Of a DNA stretch of 60,221 nt, positions 9,626 to 19,122 are shown in pieces (position 1 is the stretch's first letter; every line of letters begins with the position of its first letter). The position numbers and the translations under genes were made by a program. Origin of the DNA: Micavibrio sp. (lineage in GTDB: Bacteria; Pseudomonadota; Alphaproteobacteria; Micavibrionales; Micavibrionaceae); NCBI GenBank assembly GCA_002695035.1, contig NZNU01000040.1, positions 1 through 60,221 on the forward strand, given 5' to 3'. The notes below the pieces were generated by a model that was not told where the DNA came from, made no database searches, and was given only the letters and a program-made list of their open reading frames with translations.

Positions 9626-10639
9626 CTAGTTCTTTTTACTCATTTTTCTAAGCCAGGCTGTTTGCTTCAAAAATTGCCGCCTTGGCATAGCCGGGCTTCC
9701 CATATATGTTTCGCCACCTGTCAGATCATTCATAACACCAGATTTAGCAGCAACTTGTGTACCAGAGCCAATTTTTAAATGCCCTGCAATACCAGCCTGA
9801 CCACCGAGCACAACAAAATCACCAAGCTCCGAACTTCCGGCGATGCCTGTTTGTGAAACAACCACGCAATTGCTGCCTGTTTTTACATTATGCCCGACCT
9901 GAACCAGGTTATCTATCCAGCTGCCGCTGCCAATAACGGTATCAGGGCCTGCGCCTCTATCGATACACGTATTTGCCCCTATCTCACAATTCTTACCAAT
10001 TATGACGCGCCCCAACTGTGGCACTTTAACGAAACCTGTCGGATCCATTGCAAAACCAAAGCCATCCTGGCCTATGCGACAACCAGGATAAATGCGTGTG
10101 TTTTCGCCAATTTCGCAGTGAGAAAGAGTGACATTTGACTGAATCCTGCAATTATCACCAATTACAACTGCATCACCGATAACTGTGTTGCTCTCGATAA
10201 CTGCATTATCGCCAATTACAGCATCATCACCAATGACCACGTAATGTCCAATAAAGCACCCTTTTCCTATTTTTGCTGTGTCGGAAACGACCGCGGTTTT
10301 TTCAACTTTTCTATCAAAAGACGGCTCAGGGTAAAACGCACGCGCAGTTAAAGCATAGGATCTATACGGAGACTGGCTGACCAGTGCAATAGTGGTCTTG
10401 GGAACCAGGTCGATGAACTCTTCTTTTACAAAGCAAGCTCCGGCTTTCGTATCAATCAAGTCCTGTTTATACTTAACATTATCCAGAAAACTTATGTCGG
10501 AAGGTGTAGCTTTAGAGAGCGGCGCAACATCAGTAAAGACAGTGTCGCAAACATCACTCTGGCAGTCTGCATTTGCAAGATTGCATATCTCCTCGCAAGT
10601 CAGCTTACCTGAATTTTTGAAAAACTTTTGATCAACCAT
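9626..10639 (-). CDS. lpxD: UDP-3-O-acylglucosamine N-acyltransferase
   Basis: LpxD adds the N-linked 3-hydroxyacyl chain to UDP-3-O-acylglucosamine (third lipid A step). An N-terminal uridine-binding domain (about 1-105, with PSDISFLDNVKY) precedes a long hexapeptide-repeat beta-helix (about 110-310). The active-site histidines are likely His250 in VQVGHNVKTG and His287 in AGIAGHLKIG. A short C-terminal helix ends with RRQFLKQTAWLRK. Length 337 fits. Five bases separate it from the upstream skp-like gene. Confidence 0.96.
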   Translation of the reverse strand: MVDQKFFKNSGKLTCEEICNLANADCQSDVCDTVFTDVAPLSKATPSDISFLDNVKYKQDLIDTKAGACFVKEEFIDLVPKTTIALVSQSPYRSYALTARAFYPEPSFDRKVEKTAVVSDTAKIGKGCFIGHYVVIGDDAVIGDNAVIESNTVIGDAVVIGDNCRIQSNVTLSHCEIGENTRIYPGCRIGQDGFGFAMDPTGFVKVPQLGRVIIGKNCEIGANTCIDRGAGPDTVIGSGSWIDNLVQVGHNVKTGSNCVVVSQTGIAGSSELGDFVVLGGQAGIAGHLKIGSGTQVAAKSGVMNDLTGGETYMGSPAMPRRQFLKQTAWLRKMSKKN

Positions 10640-10644
10640 TGAAG

Positions 10645-11202
10645 TTATTTAATAGTAATTTTATCGACGTCTTTGTTTACTCTTTCGAGCACATCAGCAG
10701 TAATGTCGACTGTTTTTTCAACAATAACAACATCTTGTCTTGTAATAACCAGCTTATAGTCATTCTCTGTGGCTAGATTACCTACAGCTTTTACAATTTC
10801 TGATCTTAATTTAGAAAGCGCTTCTCCTGCTGACTTATCAAACTCTACACGTTTCTTTTGCAGTTCTTTTTGAGAGTTGATGAGCTGCTTTTCGAAAGAT
10901 GTTGCCTTTTGCTTAAATTCTTCCGCATCCATATCGCCTTTTTGAGCAATTAGCTTTTCTTGCTCTGCACGAAGTGCTTTTTCTTTTGCTGCGACATCTT
11001 TTTGGAACGTCTCACGCTTGGATTTGAGCTGTTGCTGCAAGCTTTGACCCGCTGTCGACTTTGCCTCAACTTGCTGTATATCAACGACAACTATGCCATT
11101 AATACCTTTAGATGTCGAAGTTTCCTGCGCTGTAGCCAAAGAGGTTAAAAAAGGAAAAGCACAAAAAACAATGAGTAGTAAAAGGTGATGTCGAAGTTTC
11201 AT
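10645..11202 (-). CDS. skp: Periplasmic chaperone, OmpH/Skp family
   Basis: Skp-type chaperones hold unfolded outer-membrane proteins in the periplasm on their way to the BAM complex. The N-terminus is a classic signal peptide (basic MKLRHH, hydrophobic core, likely cleavage after LATA near residue 25). After a short beta segment (INGIVVVDIQQV) comes a charged coiled-coil stretch (about 60-140, rich in K, E, Q), the tentacles of the Skp fold, then a C-terminal strand. Length 185 is normal. Lies between bamA and lpxD, the conserved alphaproteobacterial place. Confidence 0.9.
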   Translation of the reverse strand: MKLRHHLLLLIVFCAFPFLTSLATAQETSTSKGINGIVVVDIQQVEAKSTAGQSLQQQLKSKRETFQKDVAAKEKALRAEQEKLIAQKGDMDAEEFKQKATSFEKQLINSQKELQKKRVEFDKSAGEALSKLRSEIVKAVGNLATENDYKLVITRQDVVIVEKTVDITADVLERVNKDVDKITIK

Positions 11203-11227
11203 AAGTTAAACCCAATAATCTTTTAAA

Positions 11228-13492
11228 TTAAAATGTGGTTCCAAAGCTGAAGCGGAAAATCTCTGTCTCGTCCTCTTCTTCTTCAAGATAAGGCGTTGCC
11301 AAGTCAAAACGGATCGGACCGAAAGGTGATCTCCATGACAAGCCCACACCCGCCGCAGCACGCAATGAACCGGAGTCAGCAATTTCAGGACCAGTTTCAT
11401 CGCCCGGCTCCAGAAGGCTACCGAAATCTGTAAACAGATGGCCTTTCACTCCAAGCTCTTCAGGCAGTCCGATTGGGAAGCTTCCCTCCACACTACCACG
11501 ATAGAAATAGTTTCCACCAAGTGCATCATTTGTAGTTATATCGCGAGGACCTATACCGGCGCTCTCAAAACCACGTAATGTATTTCCGCCAAGATAAAAT
11601 CTTTCGTTAATTTGCGCATCTTCGCCTGCAATACCTGTGATTGCTCCGACCTCACCAAGAAAGCTAATATTGGCATTATCAGTTAGAGGGTAGAAATACT
11701 GACTTCCTACACGGCCTGATATATATTTCGCATCTCCGCCAAGGCCGGCAAGTTCTGTGTCAAACCAAGCGCGCGTTCCTTCATTAGGGAAGATAATGCT
11801 ATCAAGGTCTGTATATGAAAGACGTTGTGAAACAGCAGATGTCAGACGGTCACCTTCCTGATCACGTATAAATCTTGAGGCATCAGACTGTACATCTGTA
11901 ATTTCATTGGTTTCTATACGATACGCAATATTTTGACGCACATTTTCTGACAGAGGATATCCAAATCCGAAGCCCCCACCGGTACGTCTTTGGTCATATG
12001 AACTCTCATCCTGAAGGTCGCGGGTAATGTGAAACGCATCGACAGATGCGGACAAATCACGATCAAGGAAATAAGGCTCAGTCAAAGAGGCATCAAACTC
12101 TGTACGCTCACCGGCAACTGTTGCAGCCAGCACGACTTCTTGACCTTTTCCAAGGAAGTTACGTTCACGAATTCTGAAATCCCCCAACGGACCATCTGTT
12201 GTTGAAAAACCGGCACCCACTGATAATTCACCAGTTGATTTTTCCGTAACGTCAACTTCCACGACCTGCCTATCCGGTGTGCTACCAGGTTTGGTATTCA
12301 CTGCAACAGTTTCAAAATAGTTCAGATTACGAACATTCTGCTCAGATTTTGCCATTTGCGTTTTGGTCAAAGGATCGCCCTCAACGACCTCAAACTCACG
12401 ACGGATAACTTTATCCTGCGTGCGAAGATTACCTTTAATATCAATTCGCTCAACAAACACAGGCTGGCTTTCTGTCACGGCAAAAATCACATCAACCGTT
12501 TTATTTTCGCGGTCACGCTTTACATCAGGCGCCACTTTCACGAAAGAATAACCATATTCTTCCAAGGCCTGCGTCATATCATCTACAGAAGCTTCCACTT
12601 CTTCTGAGTTATACCAGTCGCCTTGCTCGAAAGTAACTTCCTCTTTCAGGACGGAGCCGGAGAAATTCTGCAATGAAGAATGGACAAACACGCCATCAAC
12701 CTTGTAGCGCTCACCTTCATCAACGGTCATTGTAAGGTAAAAGTCTTCTTTATTTTCAGACAATTCCGCCACTGATGACAAAACGCGGAAATCGGCATAC
12801 CCCTCGCTTAAGTAAAAACGGCGAAGTTGCTCTTCATCGAAGGCCAGACGGTCGGGATCATAACGATCACTGTTGGACAGGAAGCGGTACCAGGCATCTT
12901 CTTTTGAAGATAAAACACTTCTCAACTCGCTATCATCATAATTTTCATTACCTACAAAGCGAATACTTCTAATTTCGGTGACAGGTCCTTCTGTTATTTC
13001 AAAAACCAAGTCTACACGATTTTGGTCAAGTTCAATAACCTTAGGATCAATATTTGCAGAAAAGCGCCCATTTGAACGGTATAGCTGGTATAAACGGGCC
13101 AGATCATTTTGCACCTTGGTACGTGTCAAAACGGTACGAGGCCTTAAAGTAATTTCGCGGCGAAGCTCTTCATCATCAAGCTCATCATTACCTTCGAATG
13201 CGATGCGGTTAACGACTGCGTTTTCAATAACTTCAACAATAACAACATTATTTTCTGAGCGCACTGACACATCGGCGAAGAAACCCGTATTAAACAAAGC
13301 CTTTAGAGAAGAGTCTAATGCCTCATCTGTCAATTCATCGCCCGGTTGTATAGGAAGGTATGTTTTTACGGTTTCAGGCTCAACACGCTCAGAACCTACA
13401 ATTTGTATATCCCTAATGGGTGCGGCCTCTGCAATCGAAGGAGCCAGTAATATCGCCGCAAGCGCGCTGATCAAAACGTATCGAAACATCAT
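11228..13492 (-). CDS. bamA: Outer-membrane protein assembly factor BamA
   Basis: BamA is the central barrel of the BAM complex that folds beta-barrel proteins into the outer membrane. A signal peptide (MMFRYVLIS... ending AEA near residue 23) is followed by five POTRA repeats (about 25-420; segments such as RIAFEGNDELDDEELR and RIDIKGNLRTQDKVIRR) and a 16-strand barrel domain. The lid loop motif RGF is seen in NTLRGFESAGIG, and the protein ends in a beta-strand with terminal Phe (FSFGTTF). Length 754 is usual. Between rseP and skp. Confidence 0.97.
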   Translation of the reverse strand: MMFRYVLISALAAILLAPSIAEAAPIRDIQIVGSERVEPETVKTYLPIQPGDELTDEALDSSLKALFNTGFFADVSVRSENNVVIVEVIENAVVNRIAFEGNDELDDEELRREITLRPRTVLTRTKVQNDLARLYQLYRSNGRFSANIDPKVIELDQNRVDLVFEITEGPVTEIRSIRFVGNENYDDSELRSVLSSKEDAWYRFLSNSDRYDPDRLAFDEEQLRRFYLSEGYADFRVLSSVAELSENKEDFYLTMTVDEGERYKVDGVFVHSSLQNFSGSVLKEEVTFEQGDWYNSEEVEASVDDMTQALEEYGYSFVKVAPDVKRDRENKTVDVIFAVTESQPVFVERIDIKGNLRTQDKVIRREFEVVEGDPLTKTQMAKSEQNVRNLNYFETVAVNTKPGSTPDRQVVEVDVTEKSTGELSVGAGFSTTDGPLGDFRIRERNFLGKGQEVVLAATVAGERTEFDASLTEPYFLDRDLSASVDAFHITRDLQDESSYDQRRTGGGFGFGYPLSENVRQNIAYRIETNEITDVQSDASRFIRDQEGDRLTSAVSQRLSYTDLDSIIFPNEGTRAWFDTELAGLGGDAKYISGRVGSQYFYPLTDNANISFLGEVGAITGIAGEDAQINERFYLGGNTLRGFESAGIGPRDITTNDALGGNYFYRGSVEGSFPIGLPEELGVKGHLFTDFGSLLEPGDETGPEIADSGSLRAAAGVGLSWRSPFGPIRFDLATPYLEEEEDETEIFRFSFGTTF

Positions 13493-13536
13493 ATAACCTG
13501 TTTAATTTAAAATTACTTTATAGAATTTGAGTTCTT

Positions 13537-13564
13537 TTTATAGCACTGCCAAAGCTGTGGCAAG
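13537..13564 (-). promoter_or_regulatory. Possible bamA promoter with inverted repeat
   Basis: In the 116-base gap between rseP and bamA, the minus strand reads CTTGCC (13559-13564), 16 bases, TATAAA (13537-13542), about 45 bases before the bamA start. TGCCA and TGGCA form an inverted repeat across the -35. The spacer after TTGNNN is only 15, so this is a weak call. The same spacing is seen upstream of nuoJ. Confidence 0.3.
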
Positions 13565-13608
13565 TCCTACTCCATGAAAGAGCAAAAATAATTCTAAAGA
13601 ATTTTCAA

Positions 13609-15018
13609 TCAAAAGACCAGTTGGAAAATATCATTGACGTTTGTAAACAGCATCAAGGCTATAATTACCACTAATCCAAAACGGAAAGCATATTCCTGAG
13701 ACCGCTCTGAAACCGGAGATCCCTTAACGCTTTCAATCGCGTAGAACACAAGGTGTCCACCATCGAGAACGGGGATCGGGAAAAGGTTGATCAAACCAAG
13801 ATTGATAGACAATAATGCCGTAAACGTAATCAAGGCAATAAAACCTTGCTGAGCCATATCACCTGCAATAGCACCGATGCGGATAATACCGCCCAGTTCA
13901 GTAGCGCTCCTTACACCTGTTATGATTTGCCCAACGGCCTTAAGGCTATCGGCAGTAATTTCATATGTACGAAGACCAGCTTCCGATATGGCAGTCAAAG
14001 GAGACATAGTCAAAATATCAATAGCGCCTGTCTGTTCATTCAGAAAAAGAATATTCTCGTAAGGAACAGTATCCTCTGATACTTCGCTTTCGTCACTGGC
14101 AGGCTGTTCTGACGGTGTTACAGGATCAACCCTGAACTCACTATCCTCATCAAACCCTTCCAGCGTAATAGTAAAGTCACTTCCCATCTGTGAAGAAATC
14201 ACATTCCTTTTCGCATTGATATCATCAGGCAGAGTTTGGCCATTAACAGCCTCGATAGTAGAAATATCAATGCCGTTGCCAGGGCCTAATATACCAATCA
14301 TTCCTCGCTCATGAGTAAAACCAAAACGGTCGGTAAGCTCATTGCGCTCAGGGGTGGCTGTAAGTTGGATAATCTCGCCATCACGGTCTACAGTGAAGTC
14401 CATAGGCGTGTCCAGAGCTATTGTTACAGCACGTTGTATGTCTCCGAACTCATGAACTGCCCTCCCATTAATATCAAGAACAATATCATGGGGCTGAAAT
14501 CCTGCTGTATCAGCAGCTCCGCCTACCTCAACTGCCGTAACAGTTGCCGGGGTTACAGGCTTTCCTACAAACATATAAAGACCTGCAAGAAGTAGAATAG
14601 CAAAAATAAAATTGATTGCAGGACCTGCAAAAACAATAAGCGCCCTTTGCCAAACTGGCTGAGAGAAAAAGGCGACCTTTCTCTCCTCCTCCGTCATGGG
14701 ACGGGCATCGCCCTCATCACTCTCAACTTCTTTTTTGTGACCAGTGCTGGCGGGGTCTGTATCCCCGAACATTTTCACATATCCACCGAGCGGTATCATG
14801 GCAAACTTCCAGCGTGTGCCATTTTTATCATAGCGCCCGAATATTTCCTTACCAAAACCGATAGAGAATGTCTCAACACGAACACCACAAAGTCGCGCAA
14901 CTATATAATGTCCCCATTCGTGGATGAACACCAAGACAGACAAAACGATTAAAAAAGAAACACCATAAGTCCAGATGTTGCCTGCTGCGACTGAGAGAAA
15001 ATCAAAAATATTTTCCAT
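13609..15018 (-). CDS. rseP: Site-2 intramembrane zinc metalloprotease RseP
   Basis: RseP cuts transmembrane segments of anti-sigma factors and leftover signal peptides in the inner membrane. The first helix carries the zinc motif HEWGH (residues 33-37) and the distal ligand lies in NLFPIPVLDGGH (Asp419). A PDZ region is visible near 185-270 (FQPHDIVLDINGRAV). Between it and the last helices is an acidic, serine-rich insert around residues 300-325 (PSEQPASDESEVSEDTV), probably a disordered periplasmic loop. Length 469 is normal. Lies between dxr and bamA as in most proteobacteria. Confidence 0.95.
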   Translation of the reverse strand: MENIFDFLSVAAGNIWTYGVSFLIVLSVLVFIHEWGHYIVARLCGVRVETFSIGFGKEIFGRYDKNGTRWKFAMIPLGGYVKMFGDTDPASTGHKKEVESDEGDARPMTEEERKVAFFSQPVWQRALIVFAGPAINFIFAILLLAGLYMFVGKPVTPATVTAVEVGGAADTAGFQPHDIVLDINGRAVHEFGDIQRAVTIALDTPMDFTVDRDGEIIQLTATPERNELTDRFGFTHERGMIGILGPGNGIDISTIEAVNGQTLPDDINAKRNVISSQMGSDFTITLEGFDEDSEFRVDPVTPSEQPASDESEVSEDTVPYENILFLNEQTGAIDILTMSPLTAISEAGLRTYEITADSLKAVGQIITGVRSATELGGIIRIGAIAGDMAQQGFIALITFTALLSINLGLINLFPIPVLDGGHLVFYAIESVKGSPVSERSQEYAFRFGLVVIIALMLFTNVNDIFQLVF

Positions 15019-15053
15019 ATATGAAAACCCGTATTATACCTTTTATTCTATTT

Positions 15054-16241
15054 CTATATTGCTGCGCTCTGCGAGATGTAGGTATCAATTATATATGATT
15101 CAGTGAGTTTACGCACCCTCTCATCTGTTTGCCTACACATTTCAACACTTTGTATTTGGGACGGACCTTCATACATGTCAAGTATCTTTGTACATATATC
15201 TACGATGTCTGTAAACAATACCTTCTCTTCCAGAAAATTGCGGACAGCAACTTCATTAGCAGCATTCAAAGCAAGACATCCGCCCTGCCCCATTTCTAAT
15301 GCTCTATAGGCAAGATTTAGAGCCGGGAATTTATCGGCATCTACGGCCTGAAAAGTTAAAGAACTGAGCTTCTGGATATCAAGCTCCTCAGTACATGTCC
15401 CCAGCCTTTGCGGATAGGAAAGCGCATGAAGTATGGGCACCTTCATATCGGCCGGTCCCATATGTGTCAGAACTGAACCATCTGAGTAACTGACAAACGC
15501 ATGTATAAGAGATTGCGGATGTACCACAACATCAATTTGCTCAGGAGACAGGTCAAAAAAGATAACGGCCTCTATAACCTCAAGGGCTTTATTCATTAAT
15601 GTCGCGCTATCGACCGATATTTTCTGCCCCATAGACCAGTTGGGATGTGCCACTGCTTGCTCTGGTGTGGCCTTACGCATTTCTTCATAAGACCAGCTCA
15701 AAAATGGACCGCCTGATGCGGTGAGAGTAATTTTGGAAAGACTGCTTTTATTTTCCGTCTCAAGACACTGAAAAACCGCATTATGTTCGCTGTCTACCGG
15801 CAGAAGAACCGCACTGCACTTACCTGCTGCTGTTTTCAAAAGATGTCCTGCGGCGACAAGAGGCTCTTTATTAGCAATCGCTATATGCCCGCCGCGTTGA
15901 ACCGCCGCAAAAAGAGAGTCCAGGCCCGCAAAACCTGCAATCGCCGCCATTGTCCAGTCAACTTTTTCGGAAGCCAACTCCAGAAGAGCCTGCTCACCCG
16001 CCAAGGCTTCTATATTATGCCCCTTCAGGCGCTCCCTCAATTCGGCAAGCTTGCCTTGGTCGGCAATAACGGCCTTACGCGCTTTCAATTTTATTGCCTG
16101 TTCAGCCAGCTTTTCCGCATTACTATTGGCGGTTAGTCCGTAGACTTCGAATTTTTCAGCATGATAGCCCAACAGTTCAACTGTATTTGTACCGACTGAG
16201 CCTGTAGCTCCCAAAACTGTAACTGTTTTCTTCTGTGACAT
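15054..16241 (-). CDS. dxr: 1-deoxy-D-xylulose 5-phosphate reductoisomerase
   Basis: Dxr converts DXP to MEP, the first committed step of the MEP isoprenoid pathway; ispD, ispE and ispF of the same pathway lie 38 kb away in this window. The NADPH-binding GATGSVGTNT is at residues 11-20. The metal-binding and active-site segments are LLPVDSEHNA (about 146-155), LTASGGPF and HPNWSMGQKISVDSATLMNKALEVIEA-type helix (about 197-225). Length 395 is typical. It is two bases from cdsA. Confidence 0.96.
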   Translation of the reverse strand: MSQKKTVTVLGATGSVGTNTVELLGYHAEKFEVYGLTANSNAEKLAEQAIKLKARKAVIADQGKLAELRERLKGHNIEALAGEQALLELASEKVDWTMAAIAGFAGLDSLFAAVQRGGHIAIANKEPLVAAGHLLKTAAGKCSAVLLPVDSEHNAVFQCLETENKSSLSKITLTASGGPFLSWSYEEMRKATPEQAVAHPNWSMGQKISVDSATLMNKALEVIEAVIFFDLSPEQIDVVVHPQSLIHAFVSYSDGSVLTHMGPADMKVPILHALSYPQRLGTCTEELDIQKLSSLTFQAVDADKFPALNLAYRALEMGQGGCLALNAANEVAVRNFLEEKVLFTDIVDICTKILDMYEGPSQIQSVEMCRQTDERVRKLTESYIIDTYISQSAAI

Positions 16242-16243
16242 TT

Positions 16244-16876
16244 TTAAATTACATATGTGTAGAATATAAGCATTAGAGGAGAAATGACCAGCAAAGCGTC
16301 GATCCTGTCAAGTATCCCTCCATGACCTGGCAGTAATGTTCCTGAGTCCTTAACCCCCGCTTGCCTCTTCAAATACGATTCCAGAAAATCTCCGGCCTGA
16401 CCAATCACCCCAAGCAGACCTGCAAAAAGAGTGAATATTATAATGTTATCCGGCGAGAAGGCTAAATGAAGAACAATTACTGGTGCAATAACAGCCCCCA
16501 GCAAGCCTGACCATGTTTTATTGGGGCTTATTTTAGGCGCAATTTTTGGGCCTTTAAGGTTTTTGCCAAAAACAAAGGCGAAAGTATCGCTGCCAAAAAC
16601 AACCGCAAAGAGAACAATGGCCCGTAGAAAAACATCCTCGCCATAACAAATCTTGAACAGAGAGTAAAAGCCGATCAGCATAACTCCTGCAAACGCATAG
16701 CTAGCCCATAGTTTGGGCAAAAACAGCTTTCTAAACTCCCACAGAGAAAGACAAAAAACAGCGGCGATAGTAAGAATTAGCAGAGGTCCGTTATACCATA
16801 ATAAACCGAACAAAATCGGTATACCGATGAAGGCTGTTATGAGACGCTGCCCCAGCGGTGTGCGGAGAGTTGACAT
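16244..16876 (-). CDS. cdsA: Phosphatidate cytidylyltransferase, short form
   Basis: CdsA makes CDP-diacylglycerol from phosphatidate and CTP, the precursor of all phospholipids. The family signature is present at the C-terminal end: SPNKTWSGLLGA (about 116-127) and GQAGDFLESYLKRQ.GVKDSG..LPGHGGILDRID, which holds the metal-binding aspartates. About six hydrophobic helices are seen. With 210 residues it is shorter than the E. coli enzyme (about 285); the missing part is N-terminal membrane helices, a pattern known in Alphaproteobacteria. Four bases separate it from uppS. Confidence 0.93.
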   Translation of the reverse strand: MSTLRTPLGQRLITAFIGIPILFGLLWYNGPLLILTIAAVFCLSLWEFRKLFLPKLWASYAFAGVMLIGFYSLFKICYGEDVFLRAIVLFAVVFGSDTFAFVFGKNLKGPKIAPKISPNKTWSGLLGAVIAPVIVLHLAFSPDNIIIFTLFAGLLGVIGQAGDFLESYLKRQAGVKDSGTLLPGHGGILDRIDALLVISPLMLIFYTYVI

Positions 16877-16879
16877 GGT

Positions 16880-17635
16880 TTAATCCCGAAACTTGCTATT
16901 ACTGCTTGAGTCCTGCGACACCGTACCATAGCGTCTGTCTCTTTTCGTATATTCAATCAAAGCCTGCTCAAAATGCTCTTTTGCAAAATCGGGCCATAAA
17001 ACATCTAAAAATACAAACTCGGTATAGGCGCATTGCCATAGAAGGAAATTACTGAGACGCAATTCACCACTTGTTCGGATAAGAACATCAGGGTCTGGAG
17101 TATCTGCAGTCATAAGATGTGCAGGGAACTCATCCCTAACCTTGTTGAAGTCAGGAGCTTCATTTCTTTCTACGCATTTTCTAGCATACGTCTCAACTGC
17201 CTTAACGATTTCCTGACGCCCACCGTAATTTAAGGCTATTGTCAGATAAAGTTTGGTATTATCTTTTGTTAACTCCTGCGCATTATCAATTAACTCAAGA
17301 ATATCCTCGTCGAGACCTTCACGAAGCCCAACCACTTTCAGGCAAACGCCGCCTTTATGCAGCTCTGCCGTTTCAGACTTGAGATAGAATCTCAAAAGGC
17401 TCATCAAATCCCTGATCTCATCTTCAGGCCTGTTCCAGTTTTCAGCAGAAAAACCAAACAACGTAAGGTATTCAACGCCTAAATCCCCCGCAGCCCTTAC
17501 GGCACGGCGAGCCGCTTCAACGCCCTGCTTATGACCCGCAGTACGTGGTAAGCCTCGCGCCTTTGCCCACCGCCCGTTACCATCCATAATGATAGCAACG
17601 TGACGTGCATTTTTGTAATCTTGGGTGATCGACAT
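16880..17635 (-). CDS. uppS: Undecaprenyl diphosphate synthase
   Basis: UppS elongates farnesyl diphosphate with eight isopentenyl units to undecaprenyl diphosphate, the lipid carrier for peptidoglycan and O-antigen. The cis-prenyltransferase signature HVAIIMDGNGRWAKARGLPR starts at residue 12, with catalytic Asp18. LTLFGFSAENWNRP and DVLIRTSGELRLSNFLLWQ are the other conserved blocks. Length 251 is usual. Same strand as frr, 24 bases away. Confidence 0.97.
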   Translation of the reverse strand: MSITQDYKNARHVAIIMDGNGRWAKARGLPRTAGHKQGVEAARRAVRAAGDLGVEYLTLFGFSAENWNRPEDEIRDLMSLLRFYLKSETAELHKGGVCLKVVGLREGLDEDILELIDNAQELTKDNTKLYLTIALNYGGRQEIVKAVETYARKCVERNEAPDFNKVRDEFPAHLMTADTPDPDVLIRTSGELRLSNFLLWQCAYTEFVFLDVLWPDFAKEHFEQALIEYTKRDRRYGTVSQDSSSNSKFRD

Positions 17636-17658
17636 AAAGTTTTCGACAGCTTGTGACC

Positions 17659-18213
17659 TTAAACGGTCATTATGTCCTTTTCTTTTTCAGCCAAACGCTC
17701 ATCAACTTTCTTGATGGCATCATCTGTCATTTTCTGAACTTCATCACTAAGACGCTTGTGATCGTCTTCGGATATCTCGCTGTCTTTTTCCATTTTCTTA
17801 AGCGCATCCATCCCATCGCGACGGATGTTACGAATGGCAATTCTGGCTTGCTCCGCATAGTTCCGAGCAACCTTAACCAGTTCAGCACGGCGTTCTTCGT
17901 TGAGCTCAGGAATAGGAATGCGGATCAGGGTGCCTTCCGCCTGCGGATTTAGTCCCAGACCACTGTCCCTTATAGATTTCTCAACGCTTTTCGTAGCGTT
18001 TGCATCCCAAACCTGCACAGTTAATAAACGAGGCTCGGGAGCTGAAATATTCCCCACTTGTTGGAGCGGCATTTTGCTGCCATAAACGTCAACAACGACA
18101 GGCTCAAGCATAGCTGTGCTTGCACGACCAGCCCTTAACCCGCCAATCTCTTTTGCAAAATTCTCGTAAGAACTGTCCATTCTGCGTTGTAAATCTGATT
18201 TATTATAGCTCAT
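17659..18213 (-). CDS. frr: Ribosome recycling factor
   Basis: RRF, with EF-G, splits the post-termination ribosome. The whole 184-residue three-helix-bundle protein is recognisable: [20 protein letters not shown] near residue 26, the beta-rich domain II ([18 protein letters not shown]), and the C-terminal helix ending [17 protein letters not shown]. Position between pyrH and uppS is the universal proteobacterial order. Confidence 0.97.
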   Translation of the reverse strand: MSYNKSDLQRRMDSSYENFAKEIGGLRAGRASTAMLEPVVVDVYGSKMPLQQVGNISAPEPRLLTVQVWDANATKSVEKSIRDSGLGLNPQAEGTLIRIPIPELNEERRAELVKVARNYAEQARIAIRNIRRDGMDALKKMEKDSEISEDDHKRLSDEVQKMTDDAIKKVDERLAEKEKDIMTV

Positions 18214-18234
18214 AGCTTATGCTCCTCTTATTTT

Positions 18235-19002
18235 TTAACTATCTGTGACAAGCGTAAAGTCGCCGTCACCTTTAATCACTTTTTTGAAATTGCCAGGCTC
18301 TCTGATTGAAAAAACCATGATTGGAATTTCATTCTCGCGGGCCAGCGATATAGCAGTTGCGTCCATAACACGCAGATCCTTTGTTAGCACATCAAGATAT
18401 GAAACGCGTTCATATTTCTTGGCCTCCTTGTCTATCATGGGGTCAGCCGTATAGACACCGTCAACTTTCGTACCCTTTGCAATCAGATCACAATTCATTT
18501 CTGAGGCCCGCAACGCAGCCGCTGTATCAGATGTAAAATAAGGATTTCCTGTACCAGCTGCAAATATAACGACCCTGCCCTTATCCATATGACGGATTGC
18601 ACGGCGGCGGATATATGGTTCACAGATTTCATCCATTCGGATACCTGACTGAACGCGTGTATCAACCCCTACTGATTCAAGGGCATTTTGAAGGCAAAGC
18701 GCATTTATCACAATACCAAGCATCCCCATATGGTCCGCCGTGGTTCTGTCCATTCCAGAAGATGCACCGGACACACCGCGGAAGATGTTTCCGGCTCCAA
18801 CTACGATGCAAACCTGTACGCCAAGCTCAACAGCCTCTTTTACATCATTAGCGACGCGAGCCACTGTTGCGGGATCGATTCCGAACTCATTTTTACCCAT
18901 AAGGACTTCGCCGGATATCTTCAATAAAACGCGATCATAAGCGGCTTTGCTGGAAGTCTTCTTCATGTCCTTTTCCTTTAACTGTAACGGAGCGTTGGCC
19001 AT
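18235..19002 (-). CDS. pyrH: UMP kinase
   Basis: PyrH phosphorylates UMP to UDP. The amino-acid-kinase fold begins [49 protein letters not shown] and [19 protein letters not shown] mark the UMP and ATP sites. Two starts each have a good Shine-Dalgarno: ATG 19002 (AAGGA, 255 residues) and ATG 18966 (AAGGAAAAGGA, 243 residues, closer to the family norm). I give the longer. A strong hairpin lies between it and tsf. Confidence 0.95.
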   Translation of the reverse strand: MANAPLQLKEKDMKKTSSKAAYDRVLLKISGEVLMGKNEFGIDPATVARVANDVKEAVELGVQVCIVVGAGNIFRGVSGASSGMDRTTADHMGMLGIVINALCLQNALESVGVDTRVQSGIRMDEICEPYIRRRAIRHMDKGRVVIFAAGTGNPYFTSDTAAALRASEMNCDLIAKGTKVDGVYTADPMIDKEAKKYERVSYLDVLTKDLRVMDATAISLARENEIPIMVFSIREPGNFKKVIKGDGDFTLVTDS

Positions 19003-19057
19003 TCTCTATCCTTTTGCCTGGTAAGACATATTAATCTCAATATTGCCTAATGTACAA

Positions 19058-19086
19058 ACAGCCGCGTTAAAGTGCAACGCGGCTGT
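19058..19086 (-). terminator. Strong hairpin between tsf and pyrH
   Basis: A perfect 11-bp inverted repeat, ACAGCCGCGTT and AACGCGGCTGT with a 7-base loop, sits 36 bases after the tsf stop and 55 before pyrH. On the transcribed strand it is followed only by TTTGTACATT, a weak U-run. It may be a partial terminator or RNA-end barrier that lowers pyrH-frr-uppS expression relative to rpsB-tsf. Confidence 0.6.
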
Positions 19087-19122
19087 CTGAAAAATTCGAT
19101 GTTATTCGTAAGAATTTTTGGA

